Source: Vibrio hepatarius
GTDB lineage: Bacteria; Pseudomonadota; Gammaproteobacteria; Enterobacterales; Vibrionaceae
Length of the DNA: 64,000 bases
Reading direction: 5' to 3'
NCBI RefSeq assembly: GCF_001274785.1
Contig: NZ_LHPI01000003.1
Location: 124,001-188,000, forward strand
In this document: positions 42,483-51,960 of the stretch, one piece after another
Numbering within the stretch: position 1 is the stretch's first letter
Layout of the letters: each line of letters begins with the position of its first letter
The notes under the pieces: model-generated
What the model was told of the DNA's origin: nothing
The model's input: the letters and a program-made list of their open reading frames with translations, nothing else
Databases searched by the model: none
Made by a program: the position numbers and the translations under genes

Positions 42483-43766
42483 TTAAGATTCTGCGCCTGC
42501 TGCTTGATTATCTGCGTTGCTGTAAATCAGCAATGGTTCAGACTCACCATTAATAACTGACTCATCAATCACGACTTTACTGACGTCGTCCATTGAAGGC
42601 AGTTCATACATAGTTTCAAGTAGCACACTCTCAAGAATTGAACGTAGACCACGAGCACCTGTTTTACGTTCCATCGCTTTCTTAGCGATAGCGCGTAGTG
42701 CATCTTCACGGAACTCTAGCTCTGAGTTTTCTAACTCAAATAGCGCTGCATACTGCTTGGTCAACGCGTTTTTAGGTTCACACAAGATTTGGATCAGTGC
42801 TTCTTCATCCAACTCTGTCAACGTAGTAGTTACTGGTAGACGACCGATGAACTCAGGGATCAAGCCATATTTAACCAAATCTTCTGGCTCTACCTGCATG
42901 AACAATTCACCAACGGTCTTACTTTCGTCTTTAGAGCGCACTTCTGCACCAAAGCCAATACCGGTACCCGTCGCCACACGCTGTTCAATCACTTTATCTA
43001 GGCCAGCAAACGCACCACCACAAATAAACAGGATCTTAGATGTGTCTACTTGTAGGAACTCTTGCTGAGGATGCTTACGACCACCTTGTGGCGGAACCGA
43101 AGCAACCGTACCTTCGATAAGTTTTAGTAGCGCTTGCTGTACACCTTCACCCGACACGTCTCGTGTGATTGAAGGGTTTTCAGCCTTACGTGAAATCTTG
43201 TCGATTTCATCAATGTACACAATACCACGTTCTGCTTTCGCTACGTCGTAGTCACATTTCTGCAGAAGTTTTTGGATGATGTTTTCTACATCTTCACCCA
43301 CGTAACCTGCTTCGGTCAGCGTGGTCGCATCTGCCATCGTGAATGGTACATCTAGGAAACGAGCCAGTGTTTCAGCCAATAGCGTTTTACCACTACCTGT
43401 AGGACCGATGAGAAGGATGTTACTTTTACCAAGTTCAACACCTTCGCTCGTCGTATCTCCATTACGTAAACGCTTGTAGTGGTTATAAACGGCTACTGCT
43501 AGCACTTTCTTAGCGTAATCTTGACCAATCACATAGTCATCTAGATGCTCTCGAATCGCTTTTGGCGTCGGTAGTGCCTCAGATTGTTTCTTAGGCAGAA
43601 CATCTTTAATTTCTTCACGAATAATGTCGTTACACAGGTCGACACATTCGTCACAAATATAGACGGATGGACCGGCGATCAGCTTGCGAACTTCGTGCTG
43701 GCTTTTGCCGCAGAAAGAGCAGTAAAGAAGCTTACTACTACCGCTCTCTTTGCTTTTGTCTGTCAT
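42483..43766 (-). CDS. clpX: ATP-dependent Clp protease ATP-binding subunit ClpX
   Basis: ClpX unfolds tagged substrates and feeds them to ClpP. The zinc-binding domain has C16, C19, C38 and C41 ([18 protein letters not shown]); Walker A GPTGSGKT is at 121-128 and Walker B is [10 protein letters not shown]. The pore loop GYVGEDV is intact. The length is 427 residues. It lies 71 bases after clpP, and both follow tig, as in E. coli. Confidence 0.98.
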   Translation of the reverse strand: MTDKSKESGSSKLLYCSFCGKSQHEVRKLIAGPSVYICDECVDLCNDIIREEIKDVLPKKQSEALPTPKAIREHLDDYVIGQDYAKKVLAVAVYNHYKRLRNGDTTSEGVELGKSNILLIGPTGSGKTLLAETLARFLDVPFTMADATTLTEAGYVGEDVENIIQKLLQKCDYDVAKAERGIVYIDEIDKISRKAENPSITRDVSGEGVQQALLKLIEGTVASVPPQGGRKHPQQEFLQVDTSKILFICGGAFAGLDKVIEQRVATGTGIGFGAEVRSKDESKTVGELFMQVEPEDLVKYGLIPEFIGRLPVTTTLTELDEEALIQILCEPKNALTKQYAALFELENSELEFREDALRAIAKKAMERKTGARGLRSILESVLLETMYELPSMDDVSKVVIDESVINGESEPLLIYSNADNQAAGAES

Positions 43767-43837
43767 TCGCTAACCTCTTAGCCTTTACTCAATATGATTT
43801 GAGTGTATAACAATTTAAGCCGAATTGCGCGAAACAA

Positions 43838-44464
43838 TTATTGGCCGCGGTGAGTTAATACCGCATCTACCAAGCCGTATTCTACTGCTTGTTCAGCTGC
43901 CATAAAGTTGTCACGGTCGGTATCTCGCTCGATAACTTCAAGCGGTTGACCGGTGTGCTCTGCAAGCAGCTTGTTCAGTTTCTGTTTGATAGTCAGGATC
44001 TCTTGCGCATGGATCTGAATATCAGACGCTTGACCTTGGAAACCACCTAGCGGCTGGTGAATCATTACGCGAGAGTTTGGCAACACGTAACGTTTACCCG
44101 GAGCACCACCAGCAAGTAGGAATGCGCCCATTGAACACGCTTGACCCATACATACAGTGCTAACGTTTGGTTTGATGAACTGCATGGTGTCGTAGATTGA
44201 CATACCTGCAGTAACGCTGCCACCTGGTGAGTTGATGTATAGGAAGATATCTTTGTCTGGATTTTCTGATTCCAAGAAAAGCAGCTGAGCCACGACAAGG
44301 TTTGCCATGTGGTCTTCAACTTGACCAGTCAAGAAAATCACTCGCTCTTTTAGAAGACGAGAGTAGATATCGTAAGAACGTTCACCGCGGGAAGTTTGTT
44401 CAACCACCATTGGTACTAGCGCGTCTAAAATTGGCGACATTGCATTTTTTTCTTGGTAGCTCAT
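43838..44464 (-). CDS. clpP: ATP-dependent Clp protease proteolytic subunit ClpP
   Basis: ClpP forms the double-heptamer proteolytic chamber used by ClpX and ClpA. The triad is S111 ([11 protein letters not shown]), H136 (VMIHQPLGG) and D185 (DTDRDNFM), the same numbering as the E. coli precursor. The first residues before about position 14 are probably processed off. The length is 208 residues. Confidence 0.98.
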   Translation of the reverse strand: MSYQEKNAMSPILDALVPMVVEQTSRGERSYDIYSRLLKERVIFLTGQVEDHMANLVVAQLLFLESENPDKDIFLYINSPGGSVTAGMSIYDTMQFIKPNVSTVCMGQACSMGAFLLAGGAPGKRYVLPNSRVMIHQPLGGFQGQASDIQIHAQEILTIKQKLNKLLAEHTGQPLEVIERDTDRDNFMAAEQAVEYGLVDAVLTHRGQ

Positions 44465-44487
44465 ATTCTTATGTCCCTAAAATAAAT

Positions 44488-44515
44488 GGCCCGGATGATG
44501 ATAATCATACGGACC
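44488..44515 (-). promoter_or_regulatory. Stable hairpin between tig and clpP
   Basis: GGCCCGGATGAT and ATCATACGGACC pair with two wobble or mismatch positions around GATA, in the 105-base gap between tig and clpP. No T run follows, so it looks like a processing or attenuation site rather than a full stop. Confidence 0.5.
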
Positions 44516-44569
44516 ATTGTTAGCAGAATAGTTAACGTTAAGTCAACCTTCTACGCGCGAACTTGCTTA

Positions 44570-45874
44570 TTAAGCAGCAGGTTGCTGGTTCATTAGCTCG
44601 TTGAAGCTAACTGCTTTTTCAGTAACCTGAGCTTTAGCGATGATTGCGTCGATTGCTTGCTCTTCTAGAGCAACGTTACGCATGTTGTTCATCATTTGCT
44701 CGTTCTGCTCGTAGTAAGCAATAACTTCTGATGGATCTTCGTATGCTGTCGCCATTTCTTCGATAAGTGCTTTCACTTTCTCGTCATCAGCTTTTAGCTC
44801 TTCAGACTTGATTACTTCACCAAGTAGAAGACCAACAACTACGCGACGCTTAGCTTGCTCTTCGAACAATTCACGTGGAAGCTGTGCAGCTGCTTCTGGG
44901 TTACCACCGAAGCGTTGTGCAGCTTGCTGACGTAGAGTACCGATTTCTTGGTCGATAAGTGCAGCTGGTACGTCGATTTCGTTTTCTTTAACTAGACCTT
45001 CAAGAGCTTGCTCTTTGATACGGTTCTTGATTGCTTGCTTAAGTTCGCGTTCCATGTTCTTACGAACTTCAGCTTTAAGTGCGTCAATACCGCCTTCAGT
45101 AACACCGAACTTAGCAACGAATTCGTCGTTTAGTTCTGGAAGCTCGCGAGCTTCAACTTTGTTTACTTTGATAGCGAATTTCGCAGCTTTACCTTTTAGG
45201 TTCTCTGCGTGGTAATCTTCTGGGAAAGTCACGTCGATGTCGAATTCCATACCAGCAGTCTTACCTGCGATACCGTCTTCGAAACCAGGGATCATGCGAC
45301 CAGCACCCATTTCTAGAGGGAAGCCTTCTGCTTTACCGCCTTCAAACTCTTCACCGTCGATAGAACCAACGAAGTCGATGTTTACGCGCTTGCCTTCTTC
45401 AGCTGCTTCTTCAACTTCAGCCCAAGTTGCTTGTTGCTTACGTAGAGTTTCGATCATCTCTTCAACGTCTGCATCGTTAACTTCAGTTGCTGGTTTTTCA
45501 ACAGTGATGTTTTCTAGGCCTTTCAGTTCTACTTCTGGGTATACTTCGAAAGTTGCAGTGAAAACTAGATCTTCACCTTCTTTGCTTTCAACTGGAGCGA
45601 AAGTTGGCGCGCCTGCTGGGTTGATTTTTTCTTTAACGATCGCTTCGATGAAGTGACGTTGCATTACTTCGCCCATCACGTCTTGACGTACTGCTTTGCC
45701 GTACATCTGTGCAACCATTTTTAGAGGCACTTTGCCTTTACGGAAACCATCGAAACGACGGTTCTTAGCGATGTTGCGTAGTTCAGCTGTTACAGCATCT
45801 TCGATGTTTGCAGCAGGAACAGTAATGTTAAGACGGCGCTCTAGGCCCTCTAGCGTTTCAACAGTAACTTGCAT
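44570..45874 (-). CDS. tig: Trigger factor
   Basis: Trigger factor is the ribosome-bound chaperone and prolyl isomerase that meets nascent chains. The ribosome-binding signature is [20 protein letters not shown] (about residues 37-57), an FKBP domain lies at about 150-245 ([20 protein letters not shown]), and the helical C-terminal arms follow. The length is 434 residues. It begins the tig–clpP–clpX–lon run. Confidence 0.97.
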   Translation of the reverse strand: MQVTVETLEGLERRLNITVPAANIEDAVTAELRNIAKNRRFDGFRKGKVPLKMVAQMYGKAVRQDVMGEVMQRHFIEAIVKEKINPAGAPTFAPVESKEGEDLVFTATFEVYPEVELKGLENITVEKPATEVNDADVEEMIETLRKQQATWAEVEEAAEEGKRVNIDFVGSIDGEEFEGGKAEGFPLEMGAGRMIPGFEDGIAGKTAGMEFDIDVTFPEDYHAENLKGKAAKFAIKVNKVEARELPELNDEFVAKFGVTEGGIDALKAEVRKNMERELKQAIKNRIKEQALEGLVKENEIDVPAALIDQEIGTLRQQAAQRFGGNPEAAAQLPRELFEEQAKRRVVVGLLLGEVIKSEELKADDEKVKALIEEMATAYEDPSEVIAYYEQNEQMMNNMRNVALEEQAIDAIIAKAQVTEKAVSFNELMNQQPAA

Positions 45875-46009
45875 TATTCATTAACCTCAAAACTGGCTCA
45901 GTCTCACTGAGCTTATGTGCCCTTGCGCTAAGCGAGGACCCATCCTTGTTTGTACTCTGTGAGTACTCTTTGTAAATCGAGTATCGGAAATCGAGCAAAT
46001 CGATTACCG

Positions 46010-46065
46010 GACTAATTAGCGATATCTTCACGAACAGTATTCGTTAAAGGTATCTCCGATTAGTC
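46010..46065. repeat. 56-bp imperfect palindrome upstream of tig
   Basis: The arms start GACTAAT and end ATTAGTC, and continue inward with GATATCTT against AAGGTATC and CGAACAG against TATTCG. It lies 136-191 bases before the tig start and could form a long hairpin in its leader if transcription begins further up. Confidence 0.6.
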
Positions 46066-46373
46066 TCAAGATAAAAATTAGACGCAGCATTCTACCGACC
46101 TAGTCGATAGCTGTCGAGCCAATCCCTAGAATACCGACGGCATTCTCCTAAAAACTCATTTAATTGCTAAAAAAAACAGCAATACAGCGGATATTGCTAT
46201 CAGAAATGGGGACATTAAAGGCTTTTTCAAGAGAAACTAGACTTTTTTTCGAATTAAAGAACAAAACTAGATCTAAGTCCGGTTTTATTCCTCATTTTTG
46301 TTACAGCAGCAAACACTCTTTTAACAAAAAACATTACTCTAAGCGAGTGTTGTAGTGCCAAACAGGGAATGTC
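46066..46373. other. Intergenic region upstream of dctB
   Basis: About 300 bases of AT-rich sequence between the palindrome and dctB. It must hold the divergent dctB promoter, but no consensus pair stands out. No open frame with a ribosome site and no tRNA-like fold is visible. Confidence 0.5.
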
Positions 46374-48182
46374 ATGTCACCATTTCGCAGAGCCAATCTC
46401 TATCTGCTACTTTTTTACTTGTTGTGTCTTATTCTTGGTTCTCAATCTGTCTGGAATTATCACTACCAATCGCTTCTCGATGAGCATCAAGCTCAGCTTG
46501 ATCGTTTCGCCAGCAACGTTTCTTCTAAGCTGGATAAGTACGCGCACCTACCGCAATTGCTCGCCAAAGACGCCGAATTGATTGCTGCACTTAAACTTCC
46601 GGACAACCCAGCGCAAATCAACTTGACCAACCGCTACCTCGAAAACGTCAACACGATTATCCAAGCGGCGGATACCTATTTGCTCGACCGTTGGGGCAAT
46701 ACCATTTCCGCCAGCAACTGGAACCTGCAGCGTTCATTTGTGGGAATCAACTTTGCTTGGCGTCCTTATTTTTCAGACGCTATCGCCGGCAACGCGAGTC
46801 AATACTTCGCACTGGGTTCAACCTCAGGGCAACGCGGCTATTACTACTCCTACCCTGTGGTGTATGCAGCGGAAATCATCGGCGTCATTGTAGTGAAAAT
46901 GGATCTCAGCGCGATTGAAAGTAATTGGAAGAGCAAACAGAACACGTTTGTTGCAACTGACGAGAACAATATCGTGTTCATGTCGAGTAATCCAAGTTGG
47001 CTGTTTAAGAGTTTGACGCCACTGCCCGCTGAACAACGCGACGCGATTATAGCTAGCCGCCAATATTTGGATACCGAGATAGAATCACTTGGCTTAGTTG
47101 GCTCACTTGAAGGCGTGAATAATGAACTAAGTAACCCTAAAATCGGCTGGATTCAGGGCGATTACATCGTATCTAGCCGCCAACTGGCAAACCTAGACCT
47201 GACGATTCGTGTATTGACGGAAAAAGTCACTCTGTTCTGGCTGACGGTTAGCTTTGCCATGGTAATGACACTGGTGTTTGTGATTGTATTTCTGACCTTG
47301 CAACTCACCTATCAAAGACAGCTCAAGAAGCGTCAGTTCGAGCAACTTCAGTCTGAAGCGAAACAAAAGCTCGAGTTTCTTGTAATGGAGCGAACATCTG
47401 AGTTGCACGCCGAAGTGTTAGAACGCACGCGCACGGAGCAAGCGCTGCGACACACACAAGATGAGTTGATTCAGGCAGCGAAGCTGGCGGTATTGGGCCA
47501 AATGTCCGCCAGCATAAGCCACGAGCTCAACAATCCGCTCGCCGCAATCCGAAGCTTTGCCGATAACGGGCGACGTTTTCTTGCCAAAGAGAAATACGAC
47601 CGAGTCGATGATAACTTAGAACGAATCTCAAACCTGACAGACCGTATGGCTACCATCAGCAACCAGCTAAAATCGTTTACACGCAAATCTGACAGCAGTG
47701 ATGTTAACGTGCTCGATCTCGCGCCAATTATCGTCTCCGCCAGAGAGTTGGTGATGCCACAACTCAAAGCGAGTCGCATTGAATTACTAGCCGATGTTCC
47801 TCATCCACTCGGTAAAGTGGAAGTGAATGCGATTCAGGTAGAACAAGTGTTGATTAACTTAATGACGAATGCTGCTCAGGCGGTGGAAGATCTGGAACAG
47901 CGGAAGGTGCAGTTGTCGACGCAAAACTTCGAAGATTCCATCGAGATCTATATTGACGACAATGGACCGGGTATTGATGCCACTAAGGCAGAGCACTTGT
48001 TTGAACCGTTCTTTACTACTAAGAAAAACGGGCTCGGACTCGGTCTCTCGATCTCACAACAAATTATAGAAACAATGAAAGGCAAGCTGACCGTAGGCCA
48101 ATCTCCGCTTGGCGGTGCTCGGTTCACGATTTCGCTGCCACTCGTTAGCTCAACCGCTAATCAGAACACTAAGGACAGTTGA
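46374..48182 (+). CDS. dctB: C4-dicarboxylate sensor histidine kinase DctB
   Basis: DctB senses external C4-dicarboxylates such as succinate and phosphorylates DctD. Membrane segments at about 10-29 and 285-310 enclose a periplasmic double-PAS/CACHE sensor; a coiled linker (KRQFEQLQSEAKQKLEFLVM) leads to the H-box SISHELNNPLAAI with the phospho-accepting H383, and the N, G1 and G2 ATP-binding boxes are intact (NLMTNAAQAV, DNGPGID, GLGLGLSI). The length is 602 residues. A clear AGGGAA precedes the ATG. The stop overlaps the dctD start (TGATG). Confidence 0.95.
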   Translation: MSPFRRANLYLLLFYLLCLILGSQSVWNYHYQSLLDEHQAQLDRFASNVSSKLDKYAHLPQLLAKDAELIAALKLPDNPAQINLTNRYLENVNTIIQAADTYLLDRWGNTISASNWNLQRSFVGINFAWRPYFSDAIAGNASQYFALGSTSGQRGYYYSYPVVYAAEIIGVIVVKMDLSAIESNWKSKQNTFVATDENNIVFMSSNPSWLFKSLTPLPAEQRDAIIASRQYLDTEIESLGLVGSLEGVNNELSNPKIGWIQGDYIVSSRQLANLDLTIRVLTEKVTLFWLTVSFAMVMTLVFVIVFLTLQLTYQRQLKKRQFEQLQSEAKQKLEFLVMERTSELHAEVLERTRTEQALRHTQDELIQAAKLAVLGQMSASISHELNNPLAAIRSFADNGRRFLAKEKYDRVDDNLERISNLTDRMATISNQLKSFTRKSDSSDVNVLDLAPIIVSARELVMPQLKASRIELLADVPHPLGKVEVNAIQVEQVLINLMTNAAQAVEDLEQRKVQLSTQNFEDSIEIYIDDNGPGIDATKAEHLFEPFFTTKKNGLGLGLSISQQIIETMKGKLTVGQSPLGGARFTISLPLVSSTANQNTKDS

Positions 48183-49525
48183 TGGACGACGTATTTTTTA
48201 TCGACGATGAAAGTGACATTCGCCTCGCGATCGAACAAAGCTTCGAGCTAGAGGAAATTTCAGCGCAGTTTTTTGCCAACGCCGAAGACGCGATGTTGGC
48301 AATCAAGCAAAAAGGTATGCCGAAAGTGGTGATTACCGACATTTGTTTACCGGGCTTATCGGGTGAAAACTTACTCTCAACGGTACTGCACCAAGATAAA
48401 GACGTACCAGTGATCTTAATTACTGGCCACGGTGATATCTCAATGGCAGTTAACGCCCTGAGAAATGGCGCGTATGATTTTATCGAAAAACCTTTTGCCA
48501 TCGATCGCTTAATTGATACCACCAAACGTGCGTTGGAAAAAAGAGAACTCACGTTAGAAAACCAAGAGCTAAAACGTAGCCTCAAAGTAAGTCAGGCACT
48601 TGGGCCACGCATCATCGGTGATACGCCTGCCATTGGCGCGCTGCGCGATACCATTTTGCATATCGCCGACACTGACGCAGACATTTTGTTGTTTGGCGAA
48701 ACTGGCACAGGTAAAGAGCTGTTTGCCCGCTCGATCCACGAGCAAAGTTCTCGTCGAGAAGCGAACTTTGTCGCCATCAACTGTGGCGCCGTGCCCGAGA
48801 ATTTGATTGAAAGCGAGTTGTACGGACACGAGAAAGGCTCGTTTACCGGCGCCGACGCCAAACGCATCGGTAAGTTTGAACACGCACAAGGTGGCACACT
48901 GTTTTTAGATGAAATTGAGTCCATGCCGATGCAAGCGCAAATCCGCTTGCTGCGAGTGTTACAAGAACGAGTGATTGAGCGTGTCGGCTCAAATGAGCTA
49001 ATTCCAGTCGATATTCGCGTTATAGCCGCGACGAAAACGGATCTGAAAAAAGCCGCCGAAGAAGGCACATTCCGCGAAGACCTCTACTATCGACTTAACG
49101 TAGTGACGTTAGACCTGCCCCCACTGCGCCAGCGTAAGGAAGATATCCCCGCGCTGTTCCACCACTTTCTCTTGGTGGCAGCGTCTCGCTACGGCAAAGC
49201 AGTGAACGCCCTACCCGATGCGGATTTACAAACGCTGATGAGCCACGATTGGCCGGGCAACGTGCGTGAGCTGCGTAATAGCGCCGAGCGATTCGTTTTG
49301 CTGGGGAATTTAGGTCATCTCAACCCTTCAGCTCGTTCGCAGATAACAACACCGCTCGCTGCCCAAGTCGCCGAGTTCGAAAAGACGCTAATTGAGCAAG
49401 CACTATCAAGTAATCATGGTCGTATCAATGAGACCTTGGAGTTGCTGCAAGTGGCAAGAAAGACGTTGTATGACAAGATGCAAAAATACGGTCTCGACAA
49501 AAATAACTACAAAGCAGATGACTAA
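48182..49525 (+). CDS. dctD: Sigma-54-dependent response regulator DctD
   Basis: DctD activates the dctPQM promoter once phosphorylated at D53 (VITDICLPG). The receiver domain (1-120) is followed by an AAA+ domain with Walker A GETGTGKE starting at residue 172, the sigma-54 contact loop GSFTGA (a variant of the common GAFTGA), and Walker B GGTLFLDEIES, then a Fis-type helix-turn-helix (about 405-440, GRINETLELLQVARKTLYDKM). The ATG, not the TTG one codon earlier, is used; AAGGA lies upstream. The length is 447 residues. Confidence 0.95.
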   Translation: MDDVFFIDDESDIRLAIEQSFELEEISAQFFANAEDAMLAIKQKGMPKVVITDICLPGLSGENLLSTVLHQDKDVPVILITGHGDISMAVNALRNGAYDFIEKPFAIDRLIDTTKRALEKRELTLENQELKRSLKVSQALGPRIIGDTPAIGALRDTILHIADTDADILLFGETGTGKELFARSIHEQSSRREANFVAINCGAVPENLIESELYGHEKGSFTGADAKRIGKFEHAQGGTLFLDEIESMPMQAQIRLLRVLQERVIERVGSNELIPVDIRVIAATKTDLKKAAEEGTFREDLYYRLNVVTLDLPPLRQRKEDIPALFHHFLLVAASRYGKAVNALPDADLQTLMSHDWPGNVRELRNSAERFVLLGNLGHLNPSARSQITTPLAAQVAEFEKTLIEQALSSNHGRINETLELLQVARKTLYDKMQKYGLDKNNYKADD

Positions 49526-49615
49526 CTAGTACCTTATGATTAAATTCAACCGATTTAATTGGGTGTTCTGCAATCTCCGCCAATACTTAGAATGTGAAAG
49601 GGCGGGGGAAAGACG

Positions 49616-49801
49616 ATGGGCGAAAAAACCAAAGTCAGAGTTATCACAGATACCATTTTAATCGATGGCATTTACCAGACGGAGTTACGTTCAGGTAACG
49701 ACAGACGAAGAAATCAATGTGGGAAATGGCATTTTTATGAGAGGCGACGAGGTCTCGACCCTCGTTTCATTCCGATCAAGAAAATAGATGAGGAGGTCTA
49801 G
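49616..49801 (+). CDS. Small basic protein of unknown function downstream of dctD
   Basis: This 61-codon frame has a GGGGGAAAG ribosome site and ends just before a terminator, two signs of a real gene. The protein is charged and unstructured-looking, with RSGNDRRR in the middle and YERRRGLDPRF after it; such DRR-containing motifs recur in short Vibrio proteins as far as I recall, but I cannot name a family. It lies 90 bases after dctD on the same strand, so it may be co-transcribed with dctBD. Confidence 0.6.
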   Translation: MGEKTKVRVITDTILIDGIYQTELRSGNDRRRNQCGKWHFYERRRGLDPRFIPIKKIDEEV

Positions 49802-49817
49802 CGACCTCCTCTTTTTT
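49790..49817. terminator. Terminator shared by the small gene and dctM
   Basis: GAGGAGGTC and GACCTCCTC form a perfect 9-bp stem with loop TAGC, followed by six T on the plus strand. It overlaps the stop codon of the small gene. Confidence 0.88.
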
Positions 49818-49819
49818 GT

Positions 49820-51181
49820 TTACTTGGTAATAATTTCTGGTCCCATCAGTGTGGTTGGTAACCAGGTCGATACCCAAGGCACGTAGGTAACGATGATGAG
49901 GAACAGGAACATAACCGCCACCCAAGGCAGCGCGGCTTTGACCACCTGCATCATCGACATCTTCGCCACACCCGCGGTCACGAACAAGTTCAATCCGACC
50001 GGCGGCGTGATCATGCCTATCTCCATGTTCACCACCATCATGATGCCTAGGTGAATTGGGTCGATACCGAGTGCAATCGCAATTGGGAAAACCAGCGGCG
50101 CGACGATAATCAACAGACCCGACGGCTCCATGAACTGACCACCAATCAGTAGCAATACGTTCACAACAATCAAGAAAGTAATTGGGCCTAGACCTGCAGA
50201 AAGCATCGATTCTGTGATCATTTGCGGAATGCGTTCTTCCGTCAGTACGTGCTTAAGGATTAGCGCGTTGGCGATGATGAACAGCAGCATAATGGTCAGC
50301 TTGCCTGCTTCAAACAGCGTGTGCTTAGTATCTTTATGGACAAATGCTTCTAGAACTTTCACTACCGCTGGTTTGGTGTTTTCTTTATCCGCAAATGGTC
50401 CCATATCTTTGTAGATAAAGTTTGCGATTAAGAATGAGTAAACCGCCGCAACCGCTGCCGCCTCTGTTGGGGTAAACACACCGCCGTAAATACCACCAAG
50501 GATGATAACAACCAACAGCAGACCCCAGCTCGCATCTTTTGCCGAAGCTAACATTTCACCCCAACCGACAAACGGCTGTTTTGGTAGGTTTTTCACACGC
50601 GCTGCAATGTAGATAGCGATCATCAACATTAAGCCAGCCAGTAGGCCTGGGATAACACCGCCAAGGAACATACGTCCAACAGACACATCGGTCGCCGCTG
50701 CGTACACAACCATTACGATTGACGGCGGGATAAGGATACCCAGCGTACCTGCGTTACAGATAACCCCGGCGGCAAAGTCTTTTGAGTAGCCGTTTTTGAT
50801 CATACCCGCGATAACGATACTACCGATCGCCACTACGGTCGCTGGCGAAGAACCAGACAGTGCCGCAAACATCATACACGCCACAACCGATGCCATTGCC
50901 AAACCGCCACGGAACCAGCCGACCATCGCAATAGCGAAACGAATAATACGCTTTGCCACACCACCCGTAGACATAAAGCTAGAAGCAAGGATGAAAAATG
51001 GAATTGCTAAAAGTGTGTAGTGGCCTTCAAAAGCATTAAATAAAGTCTGTGCAACCGACGCAAGAGACGCGTCTGAGTGCCACATCAAAAATAGAATACT
51101 GGATAAACCAAGTGATACAGCAATCGGCACGCCCACGAGCATGAAGCCAATTACCATCACGAATAACAATAAAATATCCAT
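49820..51181 (-). CDS. dctM: TRAP transporter large permease DctM
   Basis: DctM is the ion-coupled transport subunit for C4-dicarboxylates. The 453-residue protein is nearly all membrane segments (about twelve) and has typical DctM stretches such as SGSSPATVVAIGSIV and PTEAAAVAAVYSFL, and MITPPVGLNLFV near the end. It starts three bases after dctQ ends. Together with DctP and DctQ it is regulated by DctBD encoded across the terminator. Confidence 0.95.
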   Translation of the reverse strand: MDILLLFVMVIGFMLVGVPIAVSLGLSSILFLMWHSDASLASVAQTLFNAFEGHYTLLAIPFFILASSFMSTGGVAKRIIRFAIAMVGWFRGGLAMASVVACMMFAALSGSSPATVVAIGSIVIAGMIKNGYSKDFAAGVICNAGTLGILIPPSIVMVVYAAATDVSVGRMFLGGVIPGLLAGLMLMIAIYIAARVKNLPKQPFVGWGEMLASAKDASWGLLLVVIILGGIYGGVFTPTEAAAVAAVYSFLIANFIYKDMGPFADKENTKPAVVKVLEAFVHKDTKHTLFEAGKLTIMLLFIIANALILKHVLTEERIPQMITESMLSAGLGPITFLIVVNVLLLIGGQFMEPSGLLIIVAPLVFPIAIALGIDPIHLGIMMVVNMEIGMITPPVGLNLFVTAGVAKMSMMQVVKAALPWVAVMFLFLIIVTYVPWVSTWLPTTLMGPEIITK

Positions 51182-51184
51182 GGG

Positions 51185-51883
51185 TTAGCTCTCCTTATTC
51201 TTATTGTTATCAGAACTGTTGTCGTTGTCTTGACTGCTTTGTTTTGGCTCCATTGCCTCACCCGCGTCTTTAAGCTCTTCTTTTAGTGCTTCGAGTTCTT
51301 CTTCCGCTTCATGACCTGAAATCATTCGGTCCAGCTTGCCTGTCAAAATCTGATACGCGATCTGAGCAAAACGGAATGTTAGCAGCGCCATACCAATTGG
51401 CAGTGCCATATAAGGGATAAAACGAGGGAGCTTCTCGTAACGCTCACCTTCATTGAGCCAATCCGCCATAAACTGCAACATTTCTGGCATAGGAATATCG
51501 TCGGTTTCGTACCAAGCACGCTCGGTTGCAAACGGATACCAGTAATTCCATGAACCAATCAGAAGCAAGATTGAAAACGTCAAACAACACGCTACCGCAA
51601 TCAGGGCATAGATCTTTCTCAGACCTTCTGGAGCCATGTTGATTACGACGTCGACCCCAATGTGAAAGTGTTTCTTCACACCGTATGACGCACCAACCAG
51701 TACCATCCAAGCAAAGAGGAATACGGTTAGCTCAAGAGCCCAAAGAATGTTGTCGTTGAATAGATAACGCATAACGACGTTGACAAAAGTCAGCATCGTC
51801 ATCGTGCCGAGGAAGAAAGCGATAAGGGTTTCTTCAACCTTGTCGGTAAACTGTCCGACTTTCGCAAAAAATGACTGTTCCAT
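51185..51883 (-). CDS. dctQ: TRAP transporter small permease DctQ
   Basis: DctQ is the four-helix membrane subunit that joins DctM. Membrane segments lie near 15-40, 48-68, 90-110 and 160-180, followed by a long acidic tail (EAEEELEALKEELKDAGEAM) rich in E, D and N at the C-terminus. I use the ATG giving MEQSFFAKVGQFTD; an ATG three codons upstream is possible, and neither has a strong ribosome site. The gene comes after an intercistronic hairpin following dctP. Confidence 0.9.
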   Translation of the reverse strand: MEQSFFAKVGQFTDKVEETLIAFFLGTMTMLTFVNVVMRYLFNDNILWALELTVFLFAWMVLVGASYGVKKHFHIGVDVVINMAPEGLRKIYALIAVACCLTFSILLLIGSWNYWYPFATERAWYETDDIPMPEMLQFMADWLNEGERYEKLPRFIPYMALPIGMALLTFRFAQIAYQILTGKLDRMISGHEAEEELEALKEELKDAGEAMEPKQSSQDNDNSSDNNKNKES

Positions 51884-51912
51884 GTGATACATCGCTCGAA
51901 TCAGGTGAGTTT

Positions 51913-51933
51913 GGCTCCCGAGTCACGGGAGCC
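51913..51933 (-). promoter_or_regulatory. Intercistronic hairpin between dctP and dctQ
   Basis: GGCTCCCG and CGGGAGCC form a perfect 8-bp GC-rich stem with a 5-base loop, followed on the minus strand by AAACTC rather than T. It is placed to protect or attenuate the transcript so that binding protein is made in excess of permease. Confidence 0.65.
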
Positions 51934-51960
51934 GTTTATACCAATCCAGATAGGTATTCG

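Noticed and set aside
44465-44569. Heat-shock promoter before clpP
   Set aside because: TTGACT is present but no CCCCAT-type or TATAAT-type element lies at a fitting distance.
45237-45656. 139-codon open frame on the plus strand
   Set aside because: Serine-rich reverse-strand reading of tig caused by its codon use; not a gene.
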